64,000 bases of DNA from Pseudomonas protegens CHA0 (GTDB taxonomy: Bacteria > Pseudomonadota > Gammaproteobacteria > Pseudomonadales > Pseudomonadaceae). The translations under genes were made by a program, and so were the position numbers. Below are positions 56,545 through 64,000 of this stretch, one piece after another. The notes beneath the pieces are model-generated. The model was not told where the DNA came from. It saw only the letters and a list, made by a program, of their open reading frames with translations, and searched no databases. The stretch spans positions 2,109,001 to 2,173,000 of the forward strand of contig NC_021237.1 of assembly GCF_000397205.1 (NCBI RefSeq), given 5' to 3'. Numbering within the stretch: position 1 is the first letter of the stretch; each line of letters begins with the position of its first letter.

Positions 56545-57986
56545 CAGTGAGCTCCAACTACAGCGATCTGAGCAGCGGCTTCAGCTTCAGCCGGGTTCGA
56601 GGCGCGAACGGTACGGAACACGTTGTACGCCATGATCAGCATGCCGGTGGCGAAGAACGCACCGCCCAGAGCACGGACGATAAAGCCCGGGTGGCTGGCT
56701 TGCAGCGCTTCGACGAAGGAGTAGGTGAGGGTGCCGTCATCGTTGATTGCACGCCACATCAGGCCCTGGGTGATGCCGTTGACCCACATCGAGGCGATGT
56801 AGAGCACGGTACCGATGGTAGCCAGCCAGAAGTGGGTGTTGATCAGGCCGATGCTGTGCATCTGCTGACGACCGAAGACTTTCGGGATCAGGTGGTACAG
56901 GGCGCCGATGGAGATCATCGCTACCCAGCCCAGAGCGCCGGCGTGTACGTGGCCGATGGTCCAGTCGGTGTAGTGCGAGAGCGAGTTGACGGTCTTGATC
57001 GCCATCATCGGACCTTCGAAGGTCGACATGCCGTAGAACGCCAGCGATACCACCAGGAAGCGCAGGATCGGGTCGGTGCGCAGCTTATGCCAGGCGCCCG
57101 AGAGGGTCATCATGCCGTTGATCATGCCGCCCCAGCTTGGCGCCAGCAGGATGATCGACATGGCCATGCCCAGGGACTGGGCCCAGTCCGGCAGCGCGGT
57201 GTAGTGCAGGTGGTGCGGACCGGCCCAGATGTACAGGGTGATCAGCGCCCAGAAGTGCACGATGGACAGGCGATAGGAATAGATCGGACGCTCGGCCTGC
57301 TTGGGTACGAAGTAGTACATCATCCCCAGGAAGCCGGTGGTCAGGAAGAAGCCCACGGCGTTGTGGCCGTACCACCACTGGATCATCGCATCAGTCGCAC
57401 CGGCGTAGGCCGAGTAGGACTTGAAGAAGCTGACCGGCAGGGAAGCGTGGTTGACGATGTGCAGCATCGCGGTCACCACGATGAAGGCACCGTAGAACCA
57501 GTTGCCCACATAGATGTGCTTGGTCTTGCGCTTGGTGATGGTGCCGAAGAATACCAGGCCGTAGGTGACCCAGACGATCGCCAGCAGGATAGCCAGGGGC
57601 CATTCCAGTTCGGCGTATTCCTTGGTGGTGGTGTAACCCAGTGGCAGGGTCACGATCGCGCCGACGATCACCGCTTGCCAACCCCAGAAGGTGAAGGCCG
57701 CGAGGCTGTCGGAAATCAGTCGCGTCTGGCAGGTTCGCTGCACGACATAGTAAGAGGTGGCAAACAATGCACATCCACCGAAGGCGAAGATCACCAGGTT
57801 GGTGTGCAGCGGGCGCAGGCGTCCAAACGTCGTCCACGGCAGACCGAAGTTCAACTCCGGCCATACCAGTTGTGAGGCGATGAAGACACCGAGCCCCATG
57901 CCAAGGATCCCCCAGACCACCGTCATGATGGCGAACTGGCGGACTACCTTATAGTTATAAGCAGTCGGACTGATTGCTGTGCTCAT
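56544..57986 (-). CDS. ccoN1: Cbb3-type oxidase catalytic subunit I, first copy
   Basis: A 480-residue haem-copper subunit with about 12 helices that reduces oxygen to water and pumps protons. Seen: [42 protein letters not shown] (copper-ligand region), and [21 protein letters not shown] (distal haem ligands). The chosen start gives [17 protein letters not shown]; a longer frame into the leader is rejected. Close kin of ccoN2 3.7 kb away. Confidence 0.97.
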   Translation of the reverse strand: MSTAISPTAYNYKVVRQFAIMTVVWGILGMGLGVFIASQLVWPELNFGLPWTTFGRLRPLHTNLVIFAFGGCALFATSYYVVQRTCQTRLISDSLAAFTFWGWQAVIVGAIVTLPLGYTTTKEYAELEWPLAILLAIVWVTYGLVFFGTITKRKTKHIYVGNWFYGAFIVVTAMLHIVNHASLPVSFFKSYSAYAGATDAMIQWWYGHNAVGFFLTTGFLGMMYYFVPKQAERPIYSYRLSIVHFWALITLYIWAGPHHLHYTALPDWAQSLGMAMSIILLAPSWGGMINGMMTLSGAWHKLRTDPILRFLVVSLAFYGMSTFEGPMMAIKTVNSLSHYTDWTIGHVHAGALGWVAMISIGALYHLIPKVFGRQQMHSIGLINTHFWLATIGTVLYIASMWVNGITQGLMWRAINDDGTLTYSFVEALQASHPGFIVRALGGAFFATGMLIMAYNVFRTVRASNPAEAEAAAQIAVVGAH

Positions 57987-58071
57987 TCTAAGGTTCCACG
58001 GTTTGGGTGTTTTATTAGGGATAAAAATCGGTCGCAAGTATGGAGAAAGCAGGGGGTCATTGCAACGCGCT

Positions 58072-58085
58072 ATGACCTGGGTCAA
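58072..58085 (-). promoter_or_regulatory. ANR-like box upstream of ccoN1
   Basis: The minus strand reads TTGACCCAGGTCAT, nine of ten positions fitting TTGAY-N4-RTCAA. It is 86 bp before the ccoN1 start. No good -10 lies 22 bp downstream, so activation here may be weak or absent, which would fit a constitutive first cco operon as known in P. aeruginosa. Confidence 0.45.
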
Positions 58086-58399
58086 TGCGTTCCATGCCTG
58101 ATTCTGCGGCCTTTCCCTATGCCGAGTAGGGACAAAAAATTGCCCTCGGACAAGCTGTCGCCATGGACAGGAAACGGGGGGTGTCAGGTCGGTTGTAACC
58201 GGGTGTGTGGAAGCTGATGGATCAGCTGACAGGCGGTAAGAGAGTCGACAGCCGGTATAAACCAGCCTTTGCGGCCTGTCATCGAGCAGAAGCTTCGAAC
58301 GTCACGGATACCGTTGGCCTGTGACCAGCCCGTGCCAGTCCCCATCGGGGCAAGCTTAGACCTGAATCAGATGAGTGCAAACGCGCTTCGGGAGAGGGT

Positions 58400-58414
58400 G
58401 CGACACTTGGTCGC
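58400..58414. promoter_or_regulatory. GCGAC-N5-GTCGC dyad upstream of the first cco operon
   Basis: GCGACACTTGGTCGC, the same pattern and nearly the same spacer as the site at 54487. It lies about 414 bp before ccoN1 and 72 bp after ccoP2, distant for a simple activator of ccoN1. Confidence 0.4.
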
Positions 58415-58440
58415 AAAGGAGCGGGAAGTTGAACCACGAG

Positions 58441-58475
58441 CGGCAAGCTGCAAGTCGGGAACCCGCAGCTTGCCG
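58441..58475 (-). terminator. Hairpin after ccoP2, possible terminator
   Basis: An 11-bp perfect stem CGGCAAGCTGC/GCAGCTTGCCG (58441-58451, 58465-58475) just downstream of ccoP2 on the minus strand. No T tract follows, so read-through into the first operon is possible. Confidence 0.45.
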
Positions 58476-58484
58476 TGACTCGTC

Positions 58485-59426
58485 TTACTGGGTGTTTTCA
58501 GCCTGTGGCTTGTTGCCGTGGGAGAGGCTGTAAACGTAGGCGGCCAGTAGTTGTACCTTGTCATTGCCGAGCAGTTCGCTCTGCGCTGGCATGTGGCCCT
58601 GGCGACCATGGCGGATGGTCTGTTGCAGTTGGGCCAGGCTGGTGCCGTAGATGAAGCCGGCGGGCTGGGTCAGGTCGGGCGCGCCCATGATCTGGGTGCC
58701 TTTGCCGTCAGCGCCGTGGCAGGCTACGCAGGTGGTGCTGAACGCTTGCTGTCCGGCTACCAGGTCGGCATCGCTGTCGGCTGGCAGGGGCAGGCCGGCC
58801 AGGTCGTGGCGAACGTAAGCTGCCACGTTCTTCACGCCTGCTTCCTTGAGCACTTCGCCCCAGGCTGGCATGGCCGCCATGCGGCCGCCCATGATGGTGG
58901 CCTTGATGGTGTCGGCGCTGCCGCCCCACCGCCAGTTGTCGTCCGCCAGGTTCGGGAAGCCGAAGGCACCCTTGGCGTCGGAACCGTGGCAGACCGAGCA
59001 GTTGGAGGCGAACAGGCGTCCACCCATTTTCAGCGCTTGCGGGTCCTTGGCCACTTCTTCCACCGGCATGGCCGCGAATTTGGCGAAGATCGGACCAAAC
59101 TTCACGTCCGCCTTGGCCATCTCCTTTTCCCATTCCTTGGTCTGGGTCCAGCCGTCTTCATAGCCCGGCAGGATGCCTTTCCAGTTGCCCAGACCCGGGT
59201 AGAGGATCAGGTAGCCAACGGAAAACACCAGGGTCCCGGCGAACAGCAGGAACCACCATTGCGGCAGGGGGTTGTCGTACTCCTCGATGCCATCGAAGGC
59301 GTGGCCCATGGTCTGGTCGACACTGCCCTTGGTCTCGCCCTTGCGGGTGCCGACCAGCAGCCAGGTCAGGCCGATCAGGCTGCCAATGGTCAGTACGCAG
59401 ATCCACGTACTCCAGAAGGTGGTCAT
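58485..59426 (-). CDS. ccoP2: Cbb3-type cytochrome c oxidase subunit III (dihaem), second copy
   Basis: A 313-residue dihaem subunit with haem motifs CSVCH (143-147) and CVACH (233-237), close to CcoP1 but without its 12-residue insertion and with a divergent C-terminal part. It overlaps ccoQ2 by four bases. Confidence 0.97.
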   Translation of the reverse strand: MTTFWSTWICVLTIGSLIGLTWLLVGTRKGETKGSVDQTMGHAFDGIEEYDNPLPQWWFLLFAGTLVFSVGYLILYPGLGNWKGILPGYEDGWTQTKEWEKEMAKADVKFGPIFAKFAAMPVEEVAKDPQALKMGGRLFASNCSVCHGSDAKGAFGFPNLADDNWRWGGSADTIKATIMGGRMAAMPAWGEVLKEAGVKNVAAYVRHDLAGLPLPADSDADLVAGQQAFSTTCVACHGADGKGTQIMGAPDLTQPAGFIYGTSLAQLQQTIRHGRQGHMPAQSELLGNDKVQLLAAYVYSLSHGNKPQAENTQ

Positions 59427-59653
59427 GGCCGAATGCTCCTTGTTGCAGGCTCTTGAGGTTGAGCGTCATCAGTTGTGTTACCGGCCGGTGCCGTGCCCGG
59501 CATCGGGTCATCGGCGAAGGGCAGCAGGCGGGCCTGGGCAAACTCGGGATTGCGCTTTGAGTTGAACACCCAGATCGACAGGCCGATGAAGGCGATCATC
59601 ACCACCAGGGTCCCGAGGCCGCGGATCATGCCGCTATCGAGTTCAAAACCCAT
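59423..59653 (-). CDS. ccoQ2: Cbb3-type oxidase subunit IV (CcoQ), second copy
   Basis: A 76-residue single-span subunit ([30 protein letters not shown]) with a longer, proline-rich tail than CcoQ1. The tail ([21 protein letters not shown]) is the least conserved part of the two operons. Lies three bases after ccoO2. Confidence 0.92.
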   Translation of the reverse strand: MGFELDSGMIRGLGTLVVMIAFIGLSIWVFNSKRNPEFAQARLLPFADDPMPGTAPAGNTTDDAQPQEPATRSIRP

Positions 59654-59656
59654 GGC

Positions 59657-60265
59657 TCACCTCTTGCTCTTGATCGCAGTGCCAAGCACTTGCAGGTAGG
59701 AGACCAGGGCGTCCATTTCGGTCTTGCCCTTGAGCGTGGCGGTGGCGCCGGCGATGTCTTCGTCGGTGTACGGCACGCCCAGGGTGCGCATGACCTTGAG
59801 CTTGGTTTCGGTGTGGCTGCTGTCCACCGGTGCGGTCACCAGCCATGGGTAGGCCGGCATCTTCGACTCGGGCACCACGTTGCGCGGGTTGTACAAGTGC
59901 GCACGGTGCCAGTCATCGGAGTAGCGACCGCCCACCCGGGCCAGGTCCGGACCGGTACGCTTGGAACCCCACAGGAACGGGTGGTCCCAGACGCTTTCAC
60001 CGGCCACCGAGTAGTGACCATAACGCTCGGTCTCGGCGCGGAACGGACGGATCATCTGCGAGTGGCACTGTACGCAGCCTTCGCGGATGTAGATGTCGCG
60101 GCCTTCCAGCTGCAGGGCGGTGTAGGGCTTCATGCCTTCCACCGGCTTGTTGGTGACGTCCTGGAAGAACAGCGGGACGATCTGGGTCAGACCGCCGATG
60201 CTCACCGCGAAGACCATCAGCAGCATCAGCAGGCCGACGTTTTTCTCAATCGTTTCGTGTTTCAT
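59657..60265 (-). CDS. ccoO2: Cbb3-type oxidase subunit II (monohaem), second copy
   Basis: A 202-residue membrane cytochrome c with haem motif CVQCH in [15 protein letters not shown]. Almost the same as CcoO1 through the central block; differs mainly near [18 protein letters not shown]. The ATG at 60265 was chosen by comparison with ccoO1. Confidence 0.97.
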   Translation of the reverse strand: MKHETIEKNVGLLMLLMVFAVSIGGLTQIVPLFFQDVTNKPVEGMKPYTALQLEGRDIYIREGCVQCHSQMIRPFRAETERYGHYSVAGESVWDHPFLWGSKRTGPDLARVGGRYSDDWHRAHLYNPRNVVPESKMPAYPWLVTAPVDSSHTETKLKVMRTLGVPYTDEDIAGATATLKGKTEMDALVSYLQVLGTAIKSKR

Positions 60266-60275
60266 GGCGGACTCC

Positions 60276-61700
60276 TCAGGCCATCTGCGCAGCGGCGTTG
60301 ACTTCGGCTGGCACTGCGGCACGCACGGTGCGCCAGGTGTTGTAAGCCATCAGGAACATGCCGCTGAGGAAGATCGCACCACCCACCAGTCGCACGATGA
60401 AGCCTGGGTGGCTGGCCACCAGGGTTTCGACGAAGGAGTAGGTGAGGGTGCCGTCCTCGTTGACCGCACGCCACATCAGGCCCTGGGCGATACCGTTGAC
60501 CCACATCGAAGCGATGTAGAGCACGGTGCCGATGGTAGCCAGCCAGAAGTGGGTGTTGATCAGGCCGGTGCTGTACATCTGCTCGCGGCCGAAGACTTTC
60601 GGGATCAGGTGGTACAGCGCGCCGATGGAGATCATCGCTACCCAGCCCAGGGCGCCGGCGTGTACGTGGCCGATGGTCCAGTCGGTGTAGTGGGAGAGGG
60701 CGTTGACGGTCTTGATCGCCATCATCGGACCTTCGAAGGTCGACATGCCGTAGAACGCCAGGGATACCACCAGGAACCGCAGGATCGGGTCGCTGCGCAG
60801 CTTATGCCAGGCGCCCGAGAGGGTCATCATGCCGTTGATCATGCCGCCCCAGCTTGGCGCCAGCAGAACCAGCGACATCACCATCCCTAAGGATTGAGCC
60901 CAGTCCGGCAGCGCGGTGTAGTGCAGGTGGTGCGGACCGGCCCAGATGTACAGGGTGATCAGTGCCCAGAAGTGCACAATCGACAGGCGATAGGAGTACA
61001 CCGGACGCTCGGCCTGCTTGGGTACGAAGTAGTACATCATCCCCAGGAAGCCCGCGGTCAGGAAGAAGCCCACGGCGTTGTGGCCGTACCACCATTGCAC
61101 CATCGCATCGGTCGCACCGGCATACACCGAGTAGGACTTGGTGAAGCTGACCGGCAGTTCCAGGTTGTTGACGATGTGCAGGATGGCCACGGTGATGATG
61201 AACGCGCCGAAGAACCAGTTACCCACATAGATGTGCTTGGTCTTGCGCTGCATCAGGGTGCCGAAGAACACGATGGCGTAGGCCACCCAGACAATGGTGA
61301 TCAGGATATCGATCGGCCATTCCAGTTCGGCGTATTCCTTGGAGCTGGTGTAGCCCAGTGGCAGGCTGATGGCCGCCAGGAGGATCACCAGTTGCCAGCC
61401 CCAGAAGCAGAACGCGGCGATTTTCGGCGCGAACAGCGTGGTCTGGCAGGTGCGTTGCACCGAGTAGAACGAGCTGGCAAACAGCGCACAGCCGCCGAAG
61501 GCGAAGATCACCGCGTTGGTGTGCAATGGCCGCAGACGGCCGAAGCTGGTCCACGGTAAGTCGAAGTTGAGTTCGGGCCAGACCAACTGGGCAGCGAGAA
61601 AAACCCCGAGCCCCATGCCGACGATGCCCCACATCACCGTCATAATGGCGAATTGGCGGACCACCTTGTAGTTGTAGGCGGTACTGATAGAAGTGTTCAT
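60276..61700 (-). CDS. ccoN2: Cbb3-type oxidase catalytic subunit I, second copy
   Basis: A 474-residue haem-copper subunit ([16 protein letters not shown]), with [19 protein letters not shown] and [17 protein letters not shown] as in CcoN1. Differences cluster in the helices around residues 110-200. By position and order this is the operon that in P. aeruginosa is induced under low oxygen by ANR; the consensus ANR box 125 bp upstream supports that here. Confidence 0.97.
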   Translation of the reverse strand: MNTSISTAYNYKVVRQFAIMTVMWGIVGMGLGVFLAAQLVWPELNFDLPWTSFGRLRPLHTNAVIFAFGGCALFASSFYSVQRTCQTTLFAPKIAAFCFWGWQLVILLAAISLPLGYTSSKEYAELEWPIDILITIVWVAYAIVFFGTLMQRKTKHIYVGNWFFGAFIITVAILHIVNNLELPVSFTKSYSVYAGATDAMVQWWYGHNAVGFFLTAGFLGMMYYFVPKQAERPVYSYRLSIVHFWALITLYIWAGPHHLHYTALPDWAQSLGMVMSLVLLAPSWGGMINGMMTLSGAWHKLRSDPILRFLVVSLAFYGMSTFEGPMMAIKTVNALSHYTDWTIGHVHAGALGWVAMISIGALYHLIPKVFGREQMYSTGLINTHFWLATIGTVLYIASMWVNGIAQGLMWRAVNEDGTLTYSFVETLVASHPGFIVRLVGGAIFLSGMFLMAYNTWRTVRAAVPAEVNAAAQMA

Positions 61701-61799
61701 GGTTCCCCATCCACGGTTCAGTTGAAGTGAAAGCGACTGCGCACGGCAAGGCGCGCTCACTTCGTCTGGAGTTATAGGCAGACTAAAAGCGAGGCAAGC

Positions 61800-62495
61800 A
61801 TGAGCAATGAGCACAAGGCCAGTATTGACGGGGGTCAATGGGCGCAGTGTGTGCGGGAGCGGGGCTGGTTGTGGGATGTCGCGCAGGGCGTCGAGGTGCA
61901 GTCGGCGCCGACCCTGATCCTCGCCCATGGCGCCGGCGCGCCCATGGACAGTGGGTTCATGAATGATATTGCTGTACGCCTTGCGGGGCATGGGGTGAAC
62001 GTCTTGCGCTTCGAGTTTCCCTACATGGCCCAGCGGCGCCTGGATGGCGGCAAACGTCCGCCCAACCCGGCGCCCAGGCTGCTGGAATGCTGGCGCGAGG
62101 TGCATGCCCTGGTGCGACCTTATGTCACTGGGGTGTTGGCGGTGGGCGGCAAGTCCATGGGCGGGCGCATGGCCAGTTTGCTGGCCGATGAACTGCAGGC
62201 CGATGCATTGGTGTGCCTGGGCTATCCGTTCTATGCCGCCGGCAAACCGGAAAAACCGCGGGTGGCGCATCTGGCCGATCTGTCAGTGCCGAGCCTGATC
62301 GTGCAGGGCGAGCGTGACGCCCTGGGCAATCGCCAGGCGGTCGAGGCCTACACATTGGCACCCAGTATCCAGTTGTACTGGCTGGCGGCCGCTGATCACG
62401 ATCTCAAGCCCCTGAAGGCCTCGGGTTTCAGCCATGAGCAGCATCTGGAATCTGCGGCGCTCAAGGTTGCTGCCTTCCTGAAAGCGCTGAGCTGA
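61800..62495 (+). CDS. Alpha/beta hydrolase (KANL3/Tex30-like)
   Basis: A 231-residue cytoplasmic alpha/beta hydrolase: [16 protein letters not shown] (oxyanion side), the nucleophile elbow [15 protein letters not shown] with Ser as nucleophile, and AADHDLKP near the end with the catalytic His. Substrate unknown. It diverges from ccoN2, and its first 13 codons contain the ANR box of that operon, so the N-terminal sequence is under two constraints. Confidence 0.88.
   Translation: MSNEHKASIDGGQWAQCVRERGWLWDVAQGVEVQSAPTLILAHGAGAPMDSGFMNDIAVRLAGHGVNVLRFEFPYMAQRRLDGGKRPPNPAPRLLECWREVHALVRPYVTGVLAVGGKSMGGRMASLLADELQADALVCLGYPFYAAGKPEKPRVAHLADLSVPSLIVQGERDALGNRQAVEAYTLAPSIQLYWLAAADHDLKPLKASGFSHEQHLESAALKVAAFLKALS
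61825..61838 (-). promoter_or_regulatory. Consensus ANR box of the second cco operon, inside the hydrolase gene
   Basis: TTGACGGGGGTCAA is a perfect TTGAC-N4-GTCAA dyad. It covers codons 9-13 of the hydrolase and is 125 bp before ccoN2. A weak -10 CATGCT lies 22 bp downstream on the minus strand, the spacing for activation. Confidence 0.75.
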
Positions 62496-62502
62496 TCCTG
62501 CC

Positions 62503-62590
62503 GGAGCGAGCTTGCTCGCGAAGCGTTCGCCCGGCCTTCGAATTTGGAGCGCGGTGAAGATTTATCGCTAGCAAGCTCGCTCCTACGGTT
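62503..62590. repeat. Inverted pair of REP-type elements
   Basis: GGAGCGAGCTTGCTCGCGAAG on the left and its inverted counterpart GCTAGCAAGCTCGCTCCTACG on the right, spaced about 35 bp. Same family as the pair near 30244. It lies between the hydrolase and the second aer gene. Confidence 0.75.
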
Positions 62591-62611
62591 GTCGGGTGGA
62601 TTTGCGGGCAT

Positions 62612-62645
62612 AAAAAAACCGGAAGCCTTGGCTTCCGGTTTTTTG
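62612..62645. terminator. Bidirectional terminator between hydrolase and aer
   Basis: Stem AACCGGAAGCC/GGCTTCCGGTT with a run of seven A before and six T after, so both convergent genes can use it. Confidence 0.92.
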
Positions 62646-62664
62646 TTGCCGGCCCTAGGGGGGC

Positions 62665-64000
62665 TTAGCGGTTGAAGCGCTCCACCAGCGAGTACTGGGT
62701 GTGTGCGGTGCGGGTCAGCGCTTCGCTGAGCTCGGCCGAATGCTGGGCCTGCTCCGAAGTCTGGTCCGCCAGTTGCGCGATGGTGCTGATGTTGCGACTG
62801 ATCTCTTCGGCCACCGAGCTTTGCTCTTCGGTGGCGGCAGCGATCTGGGTGGTCATGTCGGTGATGTTGGCCACCGCTTCGCTGAAGCCCACCAGTGCCT
62901 GGTCGGCTTCCAGAACCCGGGCCACGCCTTCTTCGGCCTGACGATGACCGGCGTCCATGGTCTGAACGGCGGTGGCGGCGGTCTGCTGCAGCTTGGCGAT
63001 CAGGGTATGGATCTGCCCGGTGGACTCACTGGTGCGCTGTGCCAACTGACGCACCTCGTCGGCCACCACGGCAAAGCCGCGGCCCATTTCACCGGCGCGG
63101 GCGGCTTCGATGGCTGCGTTCAGGGCCAACAGGTTGGTCTGGTCGGCAATGCCCTTGATCACGTCAACAACGCCGCCGATCTCGTCACTGTCCTTGGCCA
63201 GTTGGGTTACTGTCAGCCCGGTTTCGCCCACCACCACCGACAGGCGCTGGATGGCTTCGCGGGTTTCCCCGGCGATATCGCGGCCACGGCCGGTCAGGCG
63301 ATTGGCTTCCTGGGTTGCGTCGGCGGTGCGTTGCACGTGGCTGGCCACTTCCTGGGTGGTGGCGGCCATCTGGTTGACCGCGGTGGCCACCTGCTCGGTT
63401 TCGACCCGTTGGCGCTCCAGGCCGCTGGAGCTGTTGTGGGCCAGGGTGTCGGACTGGCGGGCCTGCTCGTTGAGGTGCTCGGCCGTGTCCTGCAGGCGGG
63501 TTAGGCAGGTCTTCAGGCGCGCTTCCTGGCTCAGGATCGACATCTCCAGGCGGGCCTGGGCGCCGCGGCTGTCGGTATACATCTGAGCGATCAGCGGGTC
63601 GGAGGTGGTCTGCTCGGCCAGGCGCAGCAGGCGCTTGAGGCCGCGCTGCTGCCAGCTCAGGCCCAGCAGGCCCAGGGGCACCGAGAGCGCGGCGGCCAGG
63701 GCGAAGCCCCAGTGGGAATTGAGCCAGGCACCGATCATGAAGCTCAGTTGGCTGACCAGGATGAACGGCAGCCAGTCCTGCAGCACAGGCAGCCACTTGT
63801 CACGCTTGGGAATGGCCGACTTGCCAGAGTTGATGCGCTGGTAGAGGGCTTCGGCGCGGCGCACTTGTTCGGCCGTGGGCTTGACCCGGACCGACTCGTA
63901 ACCTACCACCTGGCTGCCTTCGAAAACCGGTGTCACATAGGCGTTGACCCAGTAGTGGTCGCCGGTCTTGCAGCGGTTCTTGACGATGCCCATCCATGGC
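62665..64000 (-). CDS. aer: Aer-type PAS methyl-accepting chemotaxis receptor (partial, N-terminus outside window)
   Basis: About 445 codons of a receptor like that at 35569; the start lies beyond the window. The visible part begins in the PAS domain ([25 protein letters not shown]), has two close helices ([17 protein letters not shown] and [17 protein letters not shown]), and the conserved signalling tip [23 protein letters not shown]. Located next to the cco oxidase genes, as aer is in P. aeruginosa, so this copy is the likely classical energy-taxis receptor. Confidence 0.92.
   Translation of the reverse strand, partial: PWMGIVKNRCKTGDHYWVNAYVTPVFEGSQVVGYESVRVKPTAEQVRRAEALYQRINSGKSAIPKRDKWLPVLQDWLPFILVSQLSFMIGAWLNSHWGFALAAALSVPLGLLGLSWQQRGLKRLLRLAEQTTSDPLIAQMYTDSRGAQARLEMSILSQEARLKTCLTRLQDTAEHLNEQARQSDTLAHNSSSGLERQRVETEQVATAVNQMAATTQEVASHVQRTADATQEANRLTGRGRDIAGETREAIQRLSVVVGETGLTVTQLAKDSDEIGGVVDVIKGIADQTNLLALNAAIEAARAGEMGRGFAVVADEVRQLAQRTSESTGQIHTLIAKLQQTAATAVQTMDAGHRQAEEGVARVLEADQALVGFSEAVANITDMTTQIAAATEEQSSVAEEISRNISTIAQLADQTSEQAQHSAELSEALTRTAHTQYSLVERFNR

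Larger units (their letters stand above)
57987..58484. other. 498-bp gap between the two cco operons
   Basis: Control region of the first cco operon. Contents seen: an ANR-like box at 58072-58085, a GCGAC-N5-GTCGC dyad at 58400-58414, a strong hairpin at 58441-58475 after ccoP2, and a short palindrome GCTGATGGATCAGC at 58211-58224. No convincing coding frame. The length would allow a long leader or a small RNA but I see no clear promoter-terminator pair for one. Confidence 0.55.

Overview
The window is a stretch of core chromosome from a high-GC gammaproteobacterium, almost certainly a Pseudomonas of the fluorescens group. The evidence is gene order and protein content: rmf/pyrD/nasS, an xdh-guaD purine block next to gntR-smc-zipA-ligA, dnaX-ybaB-recR, apt, anr-hemN, ccoSIHG, two tandem cbb3 oxidase operons and an aer gene. 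This order matches the corresponding P. aeruginosa segment (about PA1519 to PA1561) as I remember it. Small palindromic REP-type elements typical of fluorescens-group genomes sit in several gaps. I see no tRNA or rRNA gene, no CRISPR array, no prophage and no intact insertion sequence. The only RNA gene is the 4.5S signal recognition particle RNA.

Layout. 1-5.5 kb: a truncated nitrate-sensor gene (nasS-like) with a candidate sigma-54 promoter and a leader terminator, then pyrD, rmf and rlmKL. 5.7-10.1 kb: a CHASE-PAS-GGDEF diguanylate cyclase, dacB and yggL. 10.3-21.9 kb: a purine-catabolism region with a BenE-type permease, a GntR regulator, a LysR regulator, a Tsx-like outer-membrane channel, guaD, xdhC, xdhB, xdhA and a second GntR regulator whose stop codon abuts smc. 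21.9-29 kb: smc, zipA, ligA. 29-35 kb: a zinc-ribbon metallopeptidase, ffs, a GrpB-family gene, a LysR/EamA exporter pair, a DUF2167 membrane protein, a VOC protein and a lone XRE regulator. 35.5-39.6 kb: an Aer-type receptor followed by a PAS-GGDEF-EAL protein, with a convergent periplasmic binding protein. 39.7-46 kb: dnaX, ybaB, an oxidoreductase, recR, an acyl-CoA dehydrogenase and apt. 46-62 kb: the microaerobic respiration block, with anr, hemN, ccoS, ccoI, ccoH, ccoG and two complete ccoNOQP operons. The window closes with an alpha/beta hydrolase and a truncated second aer.

How the genes work together. ANR is the oxygen-sensing activator. Good to moderate ANR boxes lie upstream of hemN, the second cco operon (inside the neighbouring hydrolase gene), the first cco operon and ccoG. 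CcoGHIS supplies copper and assembly functions to the two oxidases. A repeated GCGAC-N5-GTCGC dyad in two cco control regions resembles RegA/PrrA/RoxR redox-regulator sites. In the purine block each GntR-type regulator has a candidate operator set placed over a promoter: TTGT-N-TACA sites over the -10 elements of the first gntR and of the lysR gene, and paired TGAC-N6-GTCA sites over the xdhA promoter.

I did not find a clearly new multi-gene system. The most interesting signals are regulatory architecture, plus an Aer/GGDEF-EAL gene pair whose phosphodiesterase motifs are altered. All regulatory calls are pattern reading and would need experiments.
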